Shown: positions 32,431 through 41,294, counted from the stretch's first letter. The stretch: 64,000 bases of DNA from CAZPUR01 sp964589815 (GCA_964589815.1 CAZPUR010000004.1:15036-79035), one strand, 5' to 3'. Translations and numbers: made by a program. The notes: generated by a model from the letters alone, not told the origin.

Positions 32431-33714
32431 ATGCCTAAAGGTAGGATTGTTAGTGCTATCGACATTGGCACATCAAAGATAACCACCATTATTGCTTCTC
32501 AACAGGAAGATTCAGAAAAGATTAATGTCATTGGGGTAGCCACTTTTCCCTCAATTGGTTTAAGAAAGAGTCAGATTGTTGACATTGAGGAAGCCATCAA
32601 TGCCATTACTCAAAGCGTCGAGGCAGCCGAAAGAATGGCGGGCTGCGCCATTGCCAAATCCTTTATTTCTATTAGCGGTAATCATATTCAGTCAAAGAAC
32701 TCTAAAGGAGTGGTGGCCGTGGCCGAACCTGAAGGAGAAATTAGCATGGAAGATGTTTCTCGGGTGATTGAGGCGGCCAGGGCAGTTTCCCTGCCTGCTT
32801 CCCGGGAAATCCTCCACGTTATTCCCAGAGATTTTATTGTTGATTCTCAGGAAGGCATCAAAGACCCTTTGGGCATGACCGGCGTCAGGTTGGAGGTAGA
32901 AACTCATATTGTCACCGGCTCTTCAACCGCGATGAAGAATTTGGGAAAATGCGTGGCTGAACTAGGAGTCGATGTCGAAGCCCTAGTTTTTTCTGGTTTG
33001 GCCGCCTCTGAGGCAGTTTTGACTGATACAGAAAAGGAACTAGGGGTGTGCTTGGTAGATATTGGCGGCGGCACCACTGCCATTGCCATTTTCGTAGAAG
33101 GGTCTTTAGCCTATTCTTCAGTTTTGCCAGTCGGGGCTAAGAATATTACTAATGATTTAGCCATTGGTTTAAGAGTTTCTTTAGATAGCGCGGAGAAAAT
33201 TAAAAAAGCCTTAAGCCGCTATAAAAAAGTTGACCAAGACCAAGAAGCTAAAGAAAAAGATGAATTGGATTTAAGTAAACTTGATTTGGAGGAGGAGATT
33301 AAATCAGTTTCTAAAAAGACGGTGGTTGACGGTATTATTCAGCCTCGCTTAAAAGAAATTTTCCAGATGGTAGGGGAAGAGTTGAAAAAATCGGGCTATG
33401 GGGGAGCCACACCCGCTGGGATTGTGGTCACCGGTGGCGGCGCGCGGACTGCCGGCCTTATTCCAGTTTGTAAGCGAACCTTATCTTTACCAGTCAGAAT
33501 TGGCAGGCCTAGCGGACTGGACGGTTTAATTGACGAGATTAGAGAACCCGAATTCAGCACGGGGCAAGGTCTAATTCTGTATGGTTTGAAAAATTTTGAA
33601 AAACCGGCTACGGCTGGCTTTTCTTTTAAAAAGATTGGTAGCATTCTAGGGAGAATTCCTGCTAAAGGAGTTGCAGAAAAAGTAGTTGATTTTGTAAAAT
33701 CGTTCTTACCATGA
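32431..33714 (+). CDS. ftsA: Cell division ATPase FtsA
   Basis: The actin-like membrane tether of FtsZ. Phosphate loops and the SHS2 region are clear: VSAIDIGTSKITTIIA, SISGNHIQSKNSKGVVAV, VCLVDIGGGTTAIAIFVEGSL and IVVTGGGARTAGLIPV. The length is 427 residues. The C-terminal stretch KGVAEKVVDFVKSFLP could serve as the amphipathic membrane-binding helix. Three bases separate it from ftsQ and 53 from ftsZ. Confidence 0.95.
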   Translation: MPKGRIVSAIDIGTSKITTIIASQQEDSEKINVIGVATFPSIGLRKSQIVDIEEAINAITQSVEAAERMAGCAIAKSFISISGNHIQSKNSKGVVAVAEPEGEISMEDVSRVIEAARAVSLPASREILHVIPRDFIVDSQEGIKDPLGMTGVRLEVETHIVTGSSTAMKNLGKCVAELGVDVEALVFSGLAASEAVLTDTEKELGVCLVDIGGGTTAIAIFVEGSLAYSSVLPVGAKNITNDLAIGLRVSLDSAEKIKKALSRYKKVDQDQEAKEKDELDLSKLDLEEEIKSVSKKTVVDGIIQPRLKEIFQMVGEELKKSGYGGATPAGIVVTGGGARTAGLIPVCKRTLSLPVRIGRPSGLDGLIDEIREPEFSTGQGLILYGLKNFEKPATAGFSFKKIGSILGRIPAKGVAEKVVDFVKSFLP

Positions 33715-33767
33715 TCTTGATTTAATCGGGATCATAAATTTCTCCTGCCCAGAAAAAGGAGCCAGAT

Positions 33768-34928
33768 ATGGCTTTGGTAAAACCTGATTTGAACACTTTT
33801 GCCAAAATTAGAGTAGTTGGCGTTGGTGGTGGTGGCAATAATGCCGTTTCTTCAATGATTCTCAATCAAAATATTAAAGGAGTAGAGTTTGTGGCGATCA
33901 ATACCGACGCTCAAGTGCTATTAAATTCTCAAGCTCAGACCAAGGTTCAGATTGGAGAGAAACTGACGAAAGGCTTAGGTTCAGGAGCCGATCCGGAAGT
34001 CGGGACTCAGGCAGCCGAAGAATCAAAAGAAAAAATCAAAGAAGTTCTCATTGACTCAGATATGGTTTTTTTGACTTGCGGCATGGGTGGAGGTACGGGT
34101 ACGGGCGCTTCGCCTATAATTGCGGATATTGCCCGCGAAGTAGGAGCTTTAACTGTTGGCGTCATCACCAAGCCATTTTTATTTGAGGGTACCAGGAGAA
34201 TGGTGGTGGCCGAAGAAGGCGTCGAAAAGCTTAAAGATAAAGTTGACACCTTAATTGTTATTCCTAACCAAAGACTTTTAGACATTGTTGATAAGAAGAT
34301 GACCTTGATTGAAGCCTTTCAAGTGGCCGACTCGGTTTTAGGTCAGGGCGTTCAGGGTATTTCTGATCTGATTACCACGCCAGGCTTAATCAACGTTGAT
34401 TTTAATGACGTCAAATCAATTATGAGCGGCGCCGGTAGTGCTCTGATGGGTATGGGCATTGGCACCGGCGAGAATCGGGCTCAGGTGGCCGCCAGGTCAG
34501 CCATTTCTTCGCCCTTGATTGATATCTCCATGGATGGAGCCAAAGGCGTTTTGTTTAATGTCACTGGCGGCAAAGATTTGACCATGAGCGAGGTTAATCA
34601 GGCCGCAGAAATTATTTCCGGAGCGGCTGATGTTGACGCTAATATTATTTTTGGAACGGTGATTGATGATACTTTGGTTGATCAGGTAAAAATTACGGTT
34701 TTAGCCACGGGCTTTGATGAAACTAGGCAAAGATTACAAGAGATTGCCAGCACCGGACCCTTAAGGCAGCCGGTTAAGAAAGCCTTTGTTTCTGACTTTG
34801 ACGAAGAGGAAACCGTCGAAGAAGCAGAGGAAAAGCAAAAAGAAAAAGAAGAAAAAGACAAAGATGGAGAAACTCCTCCGGAAGATTCCAAATTTGATAT
34901 TCCGGCTTTTTTAAGACAAGGAAGATAA
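33768..34928 (+). CDS. ftsZ: Cell division GTPase FtsZ
   Basis: The tubulin homologue that forms the division ring. The GTP sites are VGVGGGGNNAVSSM (residues 17-30) and the tubulin signature G107-GGTGTG113 followed by ASPIIAD; the T7 loop reads LINVDFNDVKSIM. The domain ends near residue 318 and a Glu-rich linker (about 340-372) follows. The C-terminal tail SKFDIPAFLRQGR is the FtsA-binding peptide. A GGAG at 33758-33761, six bases before ATG 33768, is a good ribosome site; a hairpin ATGATC/GATCAT (33711-33735) separates it from ftsA. Confidence 0.97.
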   Translation: MALVKPDLNTFAKIRVVGVGGGGNNAVSSMILNQNIKGVEFVAINTDAQVLLNSQAQTKVQIGEKLTKGLGSGADPEVGTQAAEESKEKIKEVLIDSDMVFLTCGMGGGTGTGASPIIADIAREVGALTVGVITKPFLFEGTRRMVVAEEGVEKLKDKVDTLIVIPNQRLLDIVDKKMTLIEAFQVADSVLGQGVQGISDLITTPGLINVDFNDVKSIMSGAGSALMGMGIGTGENRAQVAARSAISSPLIDISMDGAKGVLFNVTGGKDLTMSEVNQAAEIISGAADVDANIIFGTVIDDTLVDQVKITVLATGFDETRQRLQEIASTGPLRQPVKKAFVSDFDEEETVEEAEEKQKEKEEKDKDGETPPEDSKFDIPAFLRQGR

Positions 34929-35100
34929 ATCAAGCTCCAAATATCAAGCACCAAATTTCAAATAATTTTCAAATTCCAATTTCCAAACAATTTATAATTT
35001 TGAATTTGGAGCTTTGAATTCCTGCCGGCCGGCAGGTTTAGAATTTTTAATTTTGAAAATTGAGATTTATTTGGGATTTGTAATTTGGGATTTGTGGTTT
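34929..35100. repeat. A+T-rich inverted-repeat element C
   Basis: The ftsZ-ileS spacer is an imperfect inverted repeat. The left arm has ATCAAGCACCAAATTTCAAA, the right arm ATTTGGGATTTGTAATTTG. A perfect 16-base palindrome, CCTGCCGGCCGGCAGG (35021-35036), is inserted in its right half and stands out by its G+C content. Confidence 0.65.
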
Positions 35101-35115
35101 TGCTGGGAAGATTGA

Positions 35116-35121
35116 TATAAT
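35116..35121 (+). promoter_or_regulatory. -10 box of ileS, leaderless type
   Basis: TGATATAATAAAC contains a perfect TATAAT that ends seven bases before ATG 35129, with no ribosome site between. Confidence 0.5.
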
Positions 35122-35128
35122 AAACTTC

Positions 35129-38050
35129 ATGAAGAAATTCGAGAATGTTAATCCCAGGCCAGATTTTCCTCAAATGGAGAAGGAATTGCTTCAGTGGTGG
35201 TATCAAACGGGAATAGTAAAAAAATACCTTCATAAGAATAAAGGCAGTCAGAAACGGTTTGCTTTTATGGATGGACCAATTACCGCCAATAACCCGATGG
35301 GGGTTCATCATGCCTGGGGCAGAACTTATAAAGATCTTTGGCAGCGCTATAAAAACATGAAGGGTTATGAGCAGAGATTTCAAAATGGTTTTGACTGTCA
35401 AGGTCTTTGGGTGGAAGTGGAAGTAGAAAAAGAATTGGGCTTCAAATCCAAAAAAGATATTGAGAAATTCGGTATCGCCAAGTTTGTTAATTTATGCAAA
35501 GCCAGAGTGAAGAAATTTGCCCGAGTGCAAACCGAACAATCGAAAAGACTAGGATACTTTATGGATTGGGAACATTCTTATTTCACTATGAGCGATGAAA
35601 ATAACTATATGATTTGGTATTTTTTGCAAAAATGCTGGCGGAATAGTTGGTTGTACCAGGGAAGAGATTCAGTCCCTTGGTGTCCGCGCTGCGGCACGGC
35701 TATTTCCCAGCATGAGATGCTCACCGAGGACTATAAAGAGGTAACCCATGAGTCGATCTATTTTAAACTTCCCATTATTTCAAAAGGCTGGCCCAAGACT
35801 TATTTTTTAGTTTGGACCACGACTCCCTGGACGATTCCGGCTAATGTGGCCTTAGTCGTTGACCCTAAAAAAGACTATCTTTTAATCAAAAACGGCTCGG
35901 AGAAATTGGTGGTTTTAAAAGAAAGAGCGAAAGTCCTTTTTCCTCAAAAATATACCAAGGCCCAAGTCGTCAAAGGCAAGGAACTGATTGGGCTTAATTA
36001 TCAGGCTCCTTTTGCTCATTTGCCTCGGCTAAAAAAAAGCTTGGGTAGCTACGTTCATAAAGTAGTGGCCTCAGATGCCTTGATTTTACCGGTAGCAGAT
36101 AATGAAGGCACGGGCGTGGTTCATATTAATACCGGCGGCGGGGCTGAGGATTATAAGATTGGTCTTAAAGAAAATTTGCCTTTAGTAGAGTCGATAGACG
36201 AAGAAGCCAATTATTTGGAGCAAATGGGAAACTTAAGCGGTAAAAATGCCAAAAAACATCCGGAATTGATTTTGGACTATCTTAGAAATAAAGACAAAGG
36301 CAAGTTTTTCCTTAAGACGGAGAGGGTGACTCACCGTTATCCAGCCTGCTGGCGCTGTAAAGAAGAATTGGTTTGGCGGGCGGTTGATGAGTGGTATATT
36401 AGTATGGACAAGAAAGATCCGAATGATAAAAAAGGCCGGACTTTACGCCAAAAAATGATTGATGTGGCCAAAAAAATCCGCTGGATTCCGGGCTTTGGTT
36501 TAAAAAGAGAACTGGATTGGCTGAAAAATATGGATGATTGGCTGATTTCTAAAAAACGCTATTGGGGGTTGGCCTTACCGATTTGGCAATGCCAGTGCGG
36601 CCATTTTCAGGTTATTGGTTCTGAGGAAGAATTAAGTCAAAAAGCAGCTCAAGGCTGGTCTGAGTTTAAGGGTCATAGTCCCCATCGTCCTTGGGTTGAT
36701 AAAATTAAAATAAAATGCTCCCAGTGTGGTCAATTAGCTTCTCGGATTGCTGATGTAGGCAATCCTTGGCTGGACGCGGGCATTGTTAATTTTTCTACTC
36801 TGATTGATCCGAAAACCAAGAAATTAAGTTATACCACTGACAAAAAATATTTTAAAAAATGGTTTCCGGCTGATTTTATTACCGAGTCATTCCCAGGACA
36901 GTTCAAGAACTGGTTTTATTCGATGATTGCTATGGCCACGGTTTTAGAAGATCAGGAGCCTTATAAAACCGTTTTAGGTTTTGGGACTTTGTTGGGTGAG
37001 GATGGCCGGCCGATGCATAAATCTTGGGGTAATGCGATTGAATTTAATGAAGGGGCAGACAAAATCGGAGTTGATGTGATGCGCTGGATGTATCTGACTC
37101 ACCATCCGGAAAAAAACCTGCTTTTTGGTTATAAAATTGCTGATGAAACCAGAAGAAGATTTCATTTGACCCTATGGAACGTCTATAATTTTTTGGTTAC
37201 CTATGCTAATTTAAACCATTGGCAGCTAAAAAAACTTTCTCCCCAGGGATTAAAAATTTTAGATAAATGGATTTTAACCAAGCTTGACCTTTTGGCCTTT
37301 CAGGTGGGAGGATTTTTAGACGATTATAAGCCTGACGAGGCGGCTCTTTTAATAGAGAAATTTGTTCAAGACTTATCCACCTGGTATGTGAGGCGCTCTC
37401 GGGATAGAGTCAGCTTATTAACCGATGATAAAAATGACCTAAATGTTTGTTTAAATGTTTTAAGCCAAGTTTTATTAATGCTTTCAAGAATATTAGCTCC
37501 TTTTAACCCCTTTATTAGTGAAATAATTTATAAAAACCTTAGTGGAGAAGAATCAGTTCATCTGGCTTCCTGGCCGGAAAAAAATTCTGAGATTAAAAAA
37601 ACAGACAAAGATTTACTTAAACAAATGGATTTAGTGCGTCAAATTTGTGAGTTAGGTCACAGTCAAAGAAAAGAGAAGGGGATTAAAGTTAGACAACCAC
37701 TAAAGAAGTTAAAAGTTAAAAGTGAAAAGTTAAAAGTGAAATTAAAGAATCAGAAAGAATTAATTCAATTAATTAAAGAAGAGCTAAATGTTAAACAGGT
37801 AGAATTTATTAAAGGTAAAAAACTAGAGGTAAGCTTGGAGACGAAACTAACTCCCCTATTGAAAAAAGAAGGGGAGGCCAGAGAGTTGATGAGGAAAATT
37901 CAAGAGCAACGGAAAAAAGCTGGTTGCCAATTAAGTCAGTTAATAGTTATTACTCTCCCTTCTTGGCCTAAAGAATTTGAAAAGGAAATTAAGTCAAAAA
38001 CTTTGGTTAAAGAGATAAGAAAAGGGAAAGAAATTAAGATTGTTGAATAA
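35129..38050 (+). CDS. ileS: Isoleucyl-tRNA synthetase
   Basis: A class Ia synthetase of 973 residues with the editing domain TYFLVWTTTPWTIPANVALVV and zinc-type Cys pairs (WCPRCGTA, YPACWRC). The two class I signatures are unusual: PMGVHHAWGR (residues 56-65) stands for HIGH, and MHKSWGN (629-635) stands for KMSKSKGN. FQNGFDCQGLWVEVEVEKELGF helps the family call. Near residues 860-872 the sequence KKLKVKSEKLKVKLK is encoded by a GTTAAAAG-type repeat (37705-37742). The same repeat type occurs in polX. ValRS and LeuRS were considered, but the overall pattern fits IleRS better. The stop is followed by rodA after two bases. Confidence 0.88.
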   Translation: MKKFENVNPRPDFPQMEKELLQWWYQTGIVKKYLHKNKGSQKRFAFMDGPITANNPMGVHHAWGRTYKDLWQRYKNMKGYEQRFQNGFDCQGLWVEVEVEKELGFKSKKDIEKFGIAKFVNLCKARVKKFARVQTEQSKRLGYFMDWEHSYFTMSDENNYMIWYFLQKCWRNSWLYQGRDSVPWCPRCGTAISQHEMLTEDYKEVTHESIYFKLPIISKGWPKTYFLVWTTTPWTIPANVALVVDPKKDYLLIKNGSEKLVVLKERAKVLFPQKYTKAQVVKGKELIGLNYQAPFAHLPRLKKSLGSYVHKVVASDALILPVADNEGTGVVHINTGGGAEDYKIGLKENLPLVESIDEEANYLEQMGNLSGKNAKKHPELILDYLRNKDKGKFFLKTERVTHRYPACWRCKEELVWRAVDEWYISMDKKDPNDKKGRTLRQKMIDVAKKIRWIPGFGLKRELDWLKNMDDWLISKKRYWGLALPIWQCQCGHFQVIGSEEELSQKAAQGWSEFKGHSPHRPWVDKIKIKCSQCGQLASRIADVGNPWLDAGIVNFSTLIDPKTKKLSYTTDKKYFKKWFPADFITESFPGQFKNWFYSMIAMATVLEDQEPYKTVLGFGTLLGEDGRPMHKSWGNAIEFNEGADKIGVDVMRWMYLTHHPEKNLLFGYKIADETRRRFHLTLWNVYNFLVTYANLNHWQLKKLSPQGLKILDKWILTKLDLLAFQVGGFLDDYKPDEAALLIEKFVQDLSTWYVRRSRDRVSLLTDDKNDLNVCLNVLSQVLLMLSRILAPFNPFISEIIYKNLSGEESVHLASWPEKNSEIKKTDKDLLKQMDLVRQICELGHSQRKEKGIKVRQPLKKLKVKSEKLKVKLKNQKELIQLIKEELNVKQVEFIKGKKLEVSLETKLTPLLKKEGEARELMRKIQEQRKKAGCQLSQLIVITLPSWPKEFEKEIKSKTLVKEIRKGKEIKIVE
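37705..37742 (+). repeat. GTTAAAAG-type repeat inside ileS
   Basis: Four near-copies of a 9-10-base GTTAAAAGT unit run in frame and encode KLKVKSEKLKVK. A similar run at 61292-61340 in polX encodes KLKVNPPAGGEKLKVK. Confidence 0.65.
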
Positions 38051-38052
38051 TT

Positions 38053-39123
38053 ATGTTCAGAAATCTTGACTGCTGGTTTATCCTTCCAGTGCTGGTTATT
38101 TTCAGTCTGGGGGCTTTGACTCTTTTCAGTATTGATAGGAGTTTTTTCCAAAACCAGCTTTTATTTTTTAGCATCGGGGTTTTAGTTTTTTTACTTTTTT
38201 CTCTTATTGATTACCAGGTTTTTGAAAAACTTTATTTTCATTTATATATTCTGGCAGTTTTTTTACTTTTGCTGACCTTTATTTTAGGCAGTTTAACCCG
38301 TGGCTCAATCCGCTGGATTAGAATAGGAAATTTAAGTTTACAACCTTCAGAACTAGTCAAACCCCTTTTACTTTTGAGCTTTTCCGGCCTAGCTTTAAAA
38401 TTGGATTTTAAAAAGATTAAAGATTTAATTATCTTTTTAGGCCTTCTTTTTTTACCGGTTTTTTTAATTTTCAAACAACCAGACTTAGGCAGCGCTTTAG
38501 TTGTTTTTGTCATCGGCTTGGCGATTATTTTAAGTAAAGGGATGAGATTAAGATATCTTATTTTAGGCTTATTAGTTTTTTTAGCCAGCCTGCCTTTAGG
38601 TTGGCGGGTTTTAAAACCATACCAACAAGAAAGGGCCTTAAGCTTTCTTTATCCAGGTTTTGATCCTTTAGGCAGCGGTTACAACCTAATTCAGGCCAAA
38701 ATCGCTATTGGTTCAGGTCAATTTTTAGGCAAAGGCTTGGGCAGCGGCACCCAAAGCCAGCTTAGATTTCTACCGGAGAGACACTCTGATTTTATTTTTG
38801 CCTGCCTGGCAGAAGAATGGGGTTTTTTAGGCAGCAGTTTATTAATTTTTGCTTTTTATATTTTAATTTTGAAAATTTATCTTTTAGGCAGGGAGAGCGA
38901 AACTTTAACGGGAAGCTTAATCTGTGTTGGAGGCGCCAGCCTGCTTTTTTTTCAATCTTTTATTAATATAGGGATGAATTTAGGCTTAATGCCGATTACT
39001 GGAATTACTCTGCCTTTAGTTTCTTATGGTGGCAGTTCTTTAATCTCTACTTTTGTTCTATTAGCCTTAATTCGATCAGTGGCCAGGAATAGGCAAAAAG
39101 AAAAATCAATTGAAATAAGATAA
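38053..39123 (+). CDS. rodA: Elongation SEDS polymerase RodA
   Basis: The second SEDS glycosyltransferase of the window, 356 residues with about ten membrane helices. Motifs are GSIRWIRIGNLSLQPSELVKP, FKQPDLGSALVVF, LSFLYPGFDPLGSGYNLIQAKIAIGSG and LVSYGGSSLIST. Placement outside the mur-fts run and the shorter N-terminus suggest RodA, with the FtsW of 29375 as the septal copy. No mreB, mreC or PBP2 is visible near it, so the role in rod shape is inferred. Confidence 0.87.
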   Translation: MFRNLDCWFILPVLVIFSLGALTLFSIDRSFFQNQLLFFSIGVLVFLLFSLIDYQVFEKLYFHLYILAVFLLLLTFILGSLTRGSIRWIRIGNLSLQPSELVKPLLLLSFSGLALKLDFKKIKDLIIFLGLLFLPVFLIFKQPDLGSALVVFVIGLAIILSKGMRLRYLILGLLVFLASLPLGWRVLKPYQQERALSFLYPGFDPLGSGYNLIQAKIAIGSGQFLGKGLGSGTQSQLRFLPERHSDFIFACLAEEWGFLGSSLLIFAFYILILKIYLLGRESETLTGSLICVGGASLLFFQSFINIGMNLGLMPITGITLPLVSYGGSSLISTFVLLALIRSVARNRQKEKSIEIR

Positions 39124-39132
39124 ACATTAAGT

Positions 39133-39138
39133 TAAAAT
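39133..39138 (+). promoter_or_regulatory. -10 box of rplU, leaderless type
   Basis: TAAAAT within AGTTAAAATACAG ends seven bases before ATG 39146. Confidence 0.45.
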
Positions 39139-39145
39139 ACAGTCT

Positions 39146-39472
39146 ATGGTTAAAATAATAAAAACAGCCGTAGTTAATATTGCTGGCAAACAACACCTAG
39201 TAGCCGAAGGCGAAGTCATTACCACGGAAAAGATTGAAGGGAAAAAAGGGGATAAGATTAATTTTGATCAGGTTTTAATGGTAAAAGACAATAAATTAAG
39301 CCTCGGTACTCCCCTGGTCAAACAAGCTCGGGTAAAGGGAGAAGTTGTCGAGCAGTTCAAAGATAAGAAAATCCGGGTGGCCACTTATAAAGCTAAATCC
39401 CGTTATCGTCGGGTTAAAGGCCATCGTCAGCAAAAAACTAAAGTAAAGATTTTAAAAATTACTTCTTCTTAA
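39146..39472 (+). CDS. rplU: 50S ribosomal protein L21
   Basis: L21 binds 23S rRNA in the large subunit. The family pattern is clear: VVNIAGKQHLVAEGEVITTEKI, then LSLGTPLV and the C-terminal YKAKSRYRRVKGHRQQKTKVKI. The length of 108 residues is normal. It precedes rpmA as in most bacteria, although the spacer of 99 bases holds a CCCGC/GCGGG hairpin (about 39500-39513) and a second promoter (TTGACT at 39534, TACATA at 39558). Confidence 0.96.
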   Translation: MVKIIKTAVVNIAGKQHLVAEGEVITTEKIEGKKGDKINFDQVLMVKDNKLSLGTPLVKQARVKGEVVEQFKDKKIRVATYKAKSRYRRVKGHRQQKTKVKILKITSS

Positions 39473-39533
39473 TCTGTTCCTAGTCAGTTTAGACTGAGCC
39501 CGCATTTTGCGGGAGAAGTGTGAAAATAAATAG

Positions 39534-39563
39534 TTGACTTTTGTGAAAACTTATGGTTACATA
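39534..39563 (+). promoter_or_regulatory. Promoter between rplU and rpmA
   Basis: TTGACT (39534-39539), an 18-base spacer and TACATA (39558-39563) within TATGGTTACATAAG. The -10 ends eight bases before the rpmA ATG (39572), again implying a leaderless or near-leaderless message. Confidence 0.4.
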
Positions 39564-39571
39564 AGGTTGTT

Positions 39572-39817
39572 ATGGCGAAAAAGAAAACCGGCGGGAGCAC
39601 GGTTCAACACAAAGGCAGGGTCGGTAAGCGTCTGGGCATCAAAATTTACGGCGGCCAAAACATTAAAACCGGTCAGATTATTGTCCGGCAAAGGGGTAGC
39701 AAATTTCATGCCGGCCAGGGCGTAGGGATGGGTAGAGACCACACCCTTTTTGCCTTAAAGACAGGTAGAGTTAGTTTTTCTAGTTTGCGAGGTAAAAAAG
39801 TAGTCTCTATTATTTGA
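39572..39817 (+). CDS. rpmA: 50S ribosomal protein L27
   Basis: L27 reaches the peptidyl transferase centre with its N-terminal tail. The protein starts MAKKKTGGST, the mature-type N-terminus, so no processing protease is needed. KRLGIKIYGGQNIKTGQIIVRQRGSKFHAGQGVGMGRDHTLFAL is the L27 core. The length of 81 residues is normal. Confidence 0.96.
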   Translation: MAKKKTGGSTVQHKGRVGKRLGIKIYGGQNIKTGQIIVRQRGSKFHAGQGVGMGRDHTLFALKTGRVSFSSLRGKKVVSII

Positions 39818-39839
39818 TTTTAAATAAAAGGAGTCAGTT

Positions 39840-40712
39840 ATGGATCAAATGGGTCAAAAAAATATCGTTGATTTAGACGTTGAACAGCTTCAAGCCAATC
39901 CCCTCCAGCCCCGAGGAGTAATTACTTCGGAATCAATTGCTGACTTAGTGGAATCTATTAAACAACACGGTGTTTTAGAGCCCTTAGTGGTGGCCCATAC
40001 GCCGGCCGGTTATCAGATTGTGGTGGGTGAAAGGCGTTGGCGGGCGTCCAAAATTGCCGGCCTTAAAGATGTTCCCTGCATTGTCAAAGAGACCAGTCCT
40101 CAGGGGATGTTGGAGATGGCTATTGTGGAAAACGTCCAGAGAGAGGATTTGAATCCTATTGATCGAGCTAAGGCCTTTGAACGTTTAGTCGAGGAATTTA
40201 TGCTTTCCAAGGCAGAGATTGCCAAGAGAATTGGCAAAAGCGCCCCTTATATTTCCAACACCTTAAAACTGCTTCAACTGCCAGATGCGGTCAAAGATGG
40301 TCTGCTTTCAGGTTTGGTTACTGAAGGTCATGCCCGGGCCCTTCAGGGTATTCACGATATGCGTTTAATGATTGAAGCTTATAAAATGGTTTTGAAAGAA
40401 TCAGCTTCAGTCAGAAGAACAGAAGAAATAGCCCGAAGAATGAAGCTGGCTTCCGGTCAGCCCACAGTTAAATTAGGTGATAAGAGTGAAGCCCGATTAA
40501 ATAAATTTATTGTTGATGAAAAAGTAGACCAATATGAGGATGAAATGCGCGGGGCTTTAGGTAAAAAGGTAAAAGTGAGATTGAGAAGGAGTCTAAGGGA
40601 AACTAAATTATACATTGGTTTGGTGGGAACGCCCGAAGAAACAGATGAGCAATTAAGAAAACTTCACCAGGCGATCTTAGGAATCAGTCCGGAAGCAGAG
40701 GGCGGCCAGTAA
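39840..40712 (+). CDS. parB: ParB/Spo0J-family partition protein
   Basis: A 290-residue ParB-like DNA-binding CTPase. The ParB N-terminal domain has LQANPLQPRG, ELVESIKQHG-like DLVESIKQHGVLEPLVV and the CTP motif G63-ERRWRA69, then ENVQREDLNPIDRAKAF. The helix-turn-helix is LSKAEIAKRIGKSAPYISNTLKLLQLPD. AAAGGAG provides a strong ribosome site. No parA or parS palindrome is evident beside it, so whether it segregates the chromosome or regulates genes (Noc/KorB type) is open. Its 3' end overlaps lepB, convergent, by 49 bases. Confidence 0.9.
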   Translation: MDQMGQKNIVDLDVEQLQANPLQPRGVITSESIADLVESIKQHGVLEPLVVAHTPAGYQIVVGERRWRASKIAGLKDVPCIVKETSPQGMLEMAIVENVQREDLNPIDRAKAFERLVEEFMLSKAEIAKRIGKSAPYISNTLKLLQLPDAVKDGLLSGLVTEGHARALQGIHDMRLMIEAYKMVLKESASVRRTEEIARRMKLASGQPTVKLGDKSEARLNKFIVDEKVDQYEDEMRGALGKKVKVRLRRSLRETKLYIGLVGTPEETDEQLRKLHQAILGISPEAEGGQ

Positions 40713-41227
40713 CGCAGCCAAGCCCTGCCCACAATATCATCTTTAGAAATGTAACCCCATTCTCTTGAGTCGCTGGAATGGGAGCGATTGTCTCCAGCCA
40801 TAAAATATTGTTCTTCAGGCACCACTATTTCTCCACCCTCAGGTAAAAATTGACCGCCCTGAGTGTAAACATCTTCAGCTAAATAAGCCGATTCATCTAA
40901 AAACTTATCATCAATAAAAAATCTTCCTTGTTTTAAACTGACGCTTTCGTTTGGCAGACCAATAATTCTTTTAATATAATCATAGCTTTGATTAACCGGA
41001 GCTTTAAAGATAATGACATCGCCTCTTTCAGGTTCATGGATACGATAGGTAATTTTATTGGTCAGCAGATATTCGCCGTTTTCAAAATTGGGCTGCATGG
41101 AGTTGCCTTTAACCTGATGGGGCTGGAAAAGAAAGAGGTAGATAATGACGAAAATAACCAGGGCGGTGACAATGGTTTCAATAAAGTCCAAAATAAAAGC
41201 GCCGATGATTCTTAGTATCCGAAACAT
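40664..41227 (-). CDS. lepB: Signal peptidase I
   Basis: The membrane serine protease that removes Sec signal peptides. One membrane helix (about residues 14-34) precedes the catalytic Ser43 in KGNSMQPNF, and Lys86 in YIKRIIGLP is the general base; MAGDNRSHSSDSREWG is box E. The length of 187 residues is normal for a Gram-positive-like type with one anchor. It is the only minus-strand gene between parB and the tRNA cluster. Confidence 0.95.
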   Translation of the reverse strand: MFRILRIIGAFILDFIETIVTALVIFVIIYLFLFQPHQVKGNSMQPNFENGEYLLTNKITYRIHEPERGDVIIFKAPVNQSYDYIKRIIGLPNESVSLKQGRFFIDDKFLDESAYLAEDVYTQGGQFLPEGGEIVVPEEQYFMAGDNRSHSSDSREWGYISKDDIVGRAWLRYWPPSASGLIPKIAW

Positions 41228-41294
41228 AATATTTCATTATAAAGGGAAATTAGATTGTGACGCAAGAGCAATTTTGGTAAAATCATATCTAAAA

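Noticed and set aside
39473..39571. Rho-independent terminator after rplU
   Set aside because: There is a CCCGC/GCGGG hairpin, but no U-run follows (AGAAGTGTG), so it is not a confident terminator.
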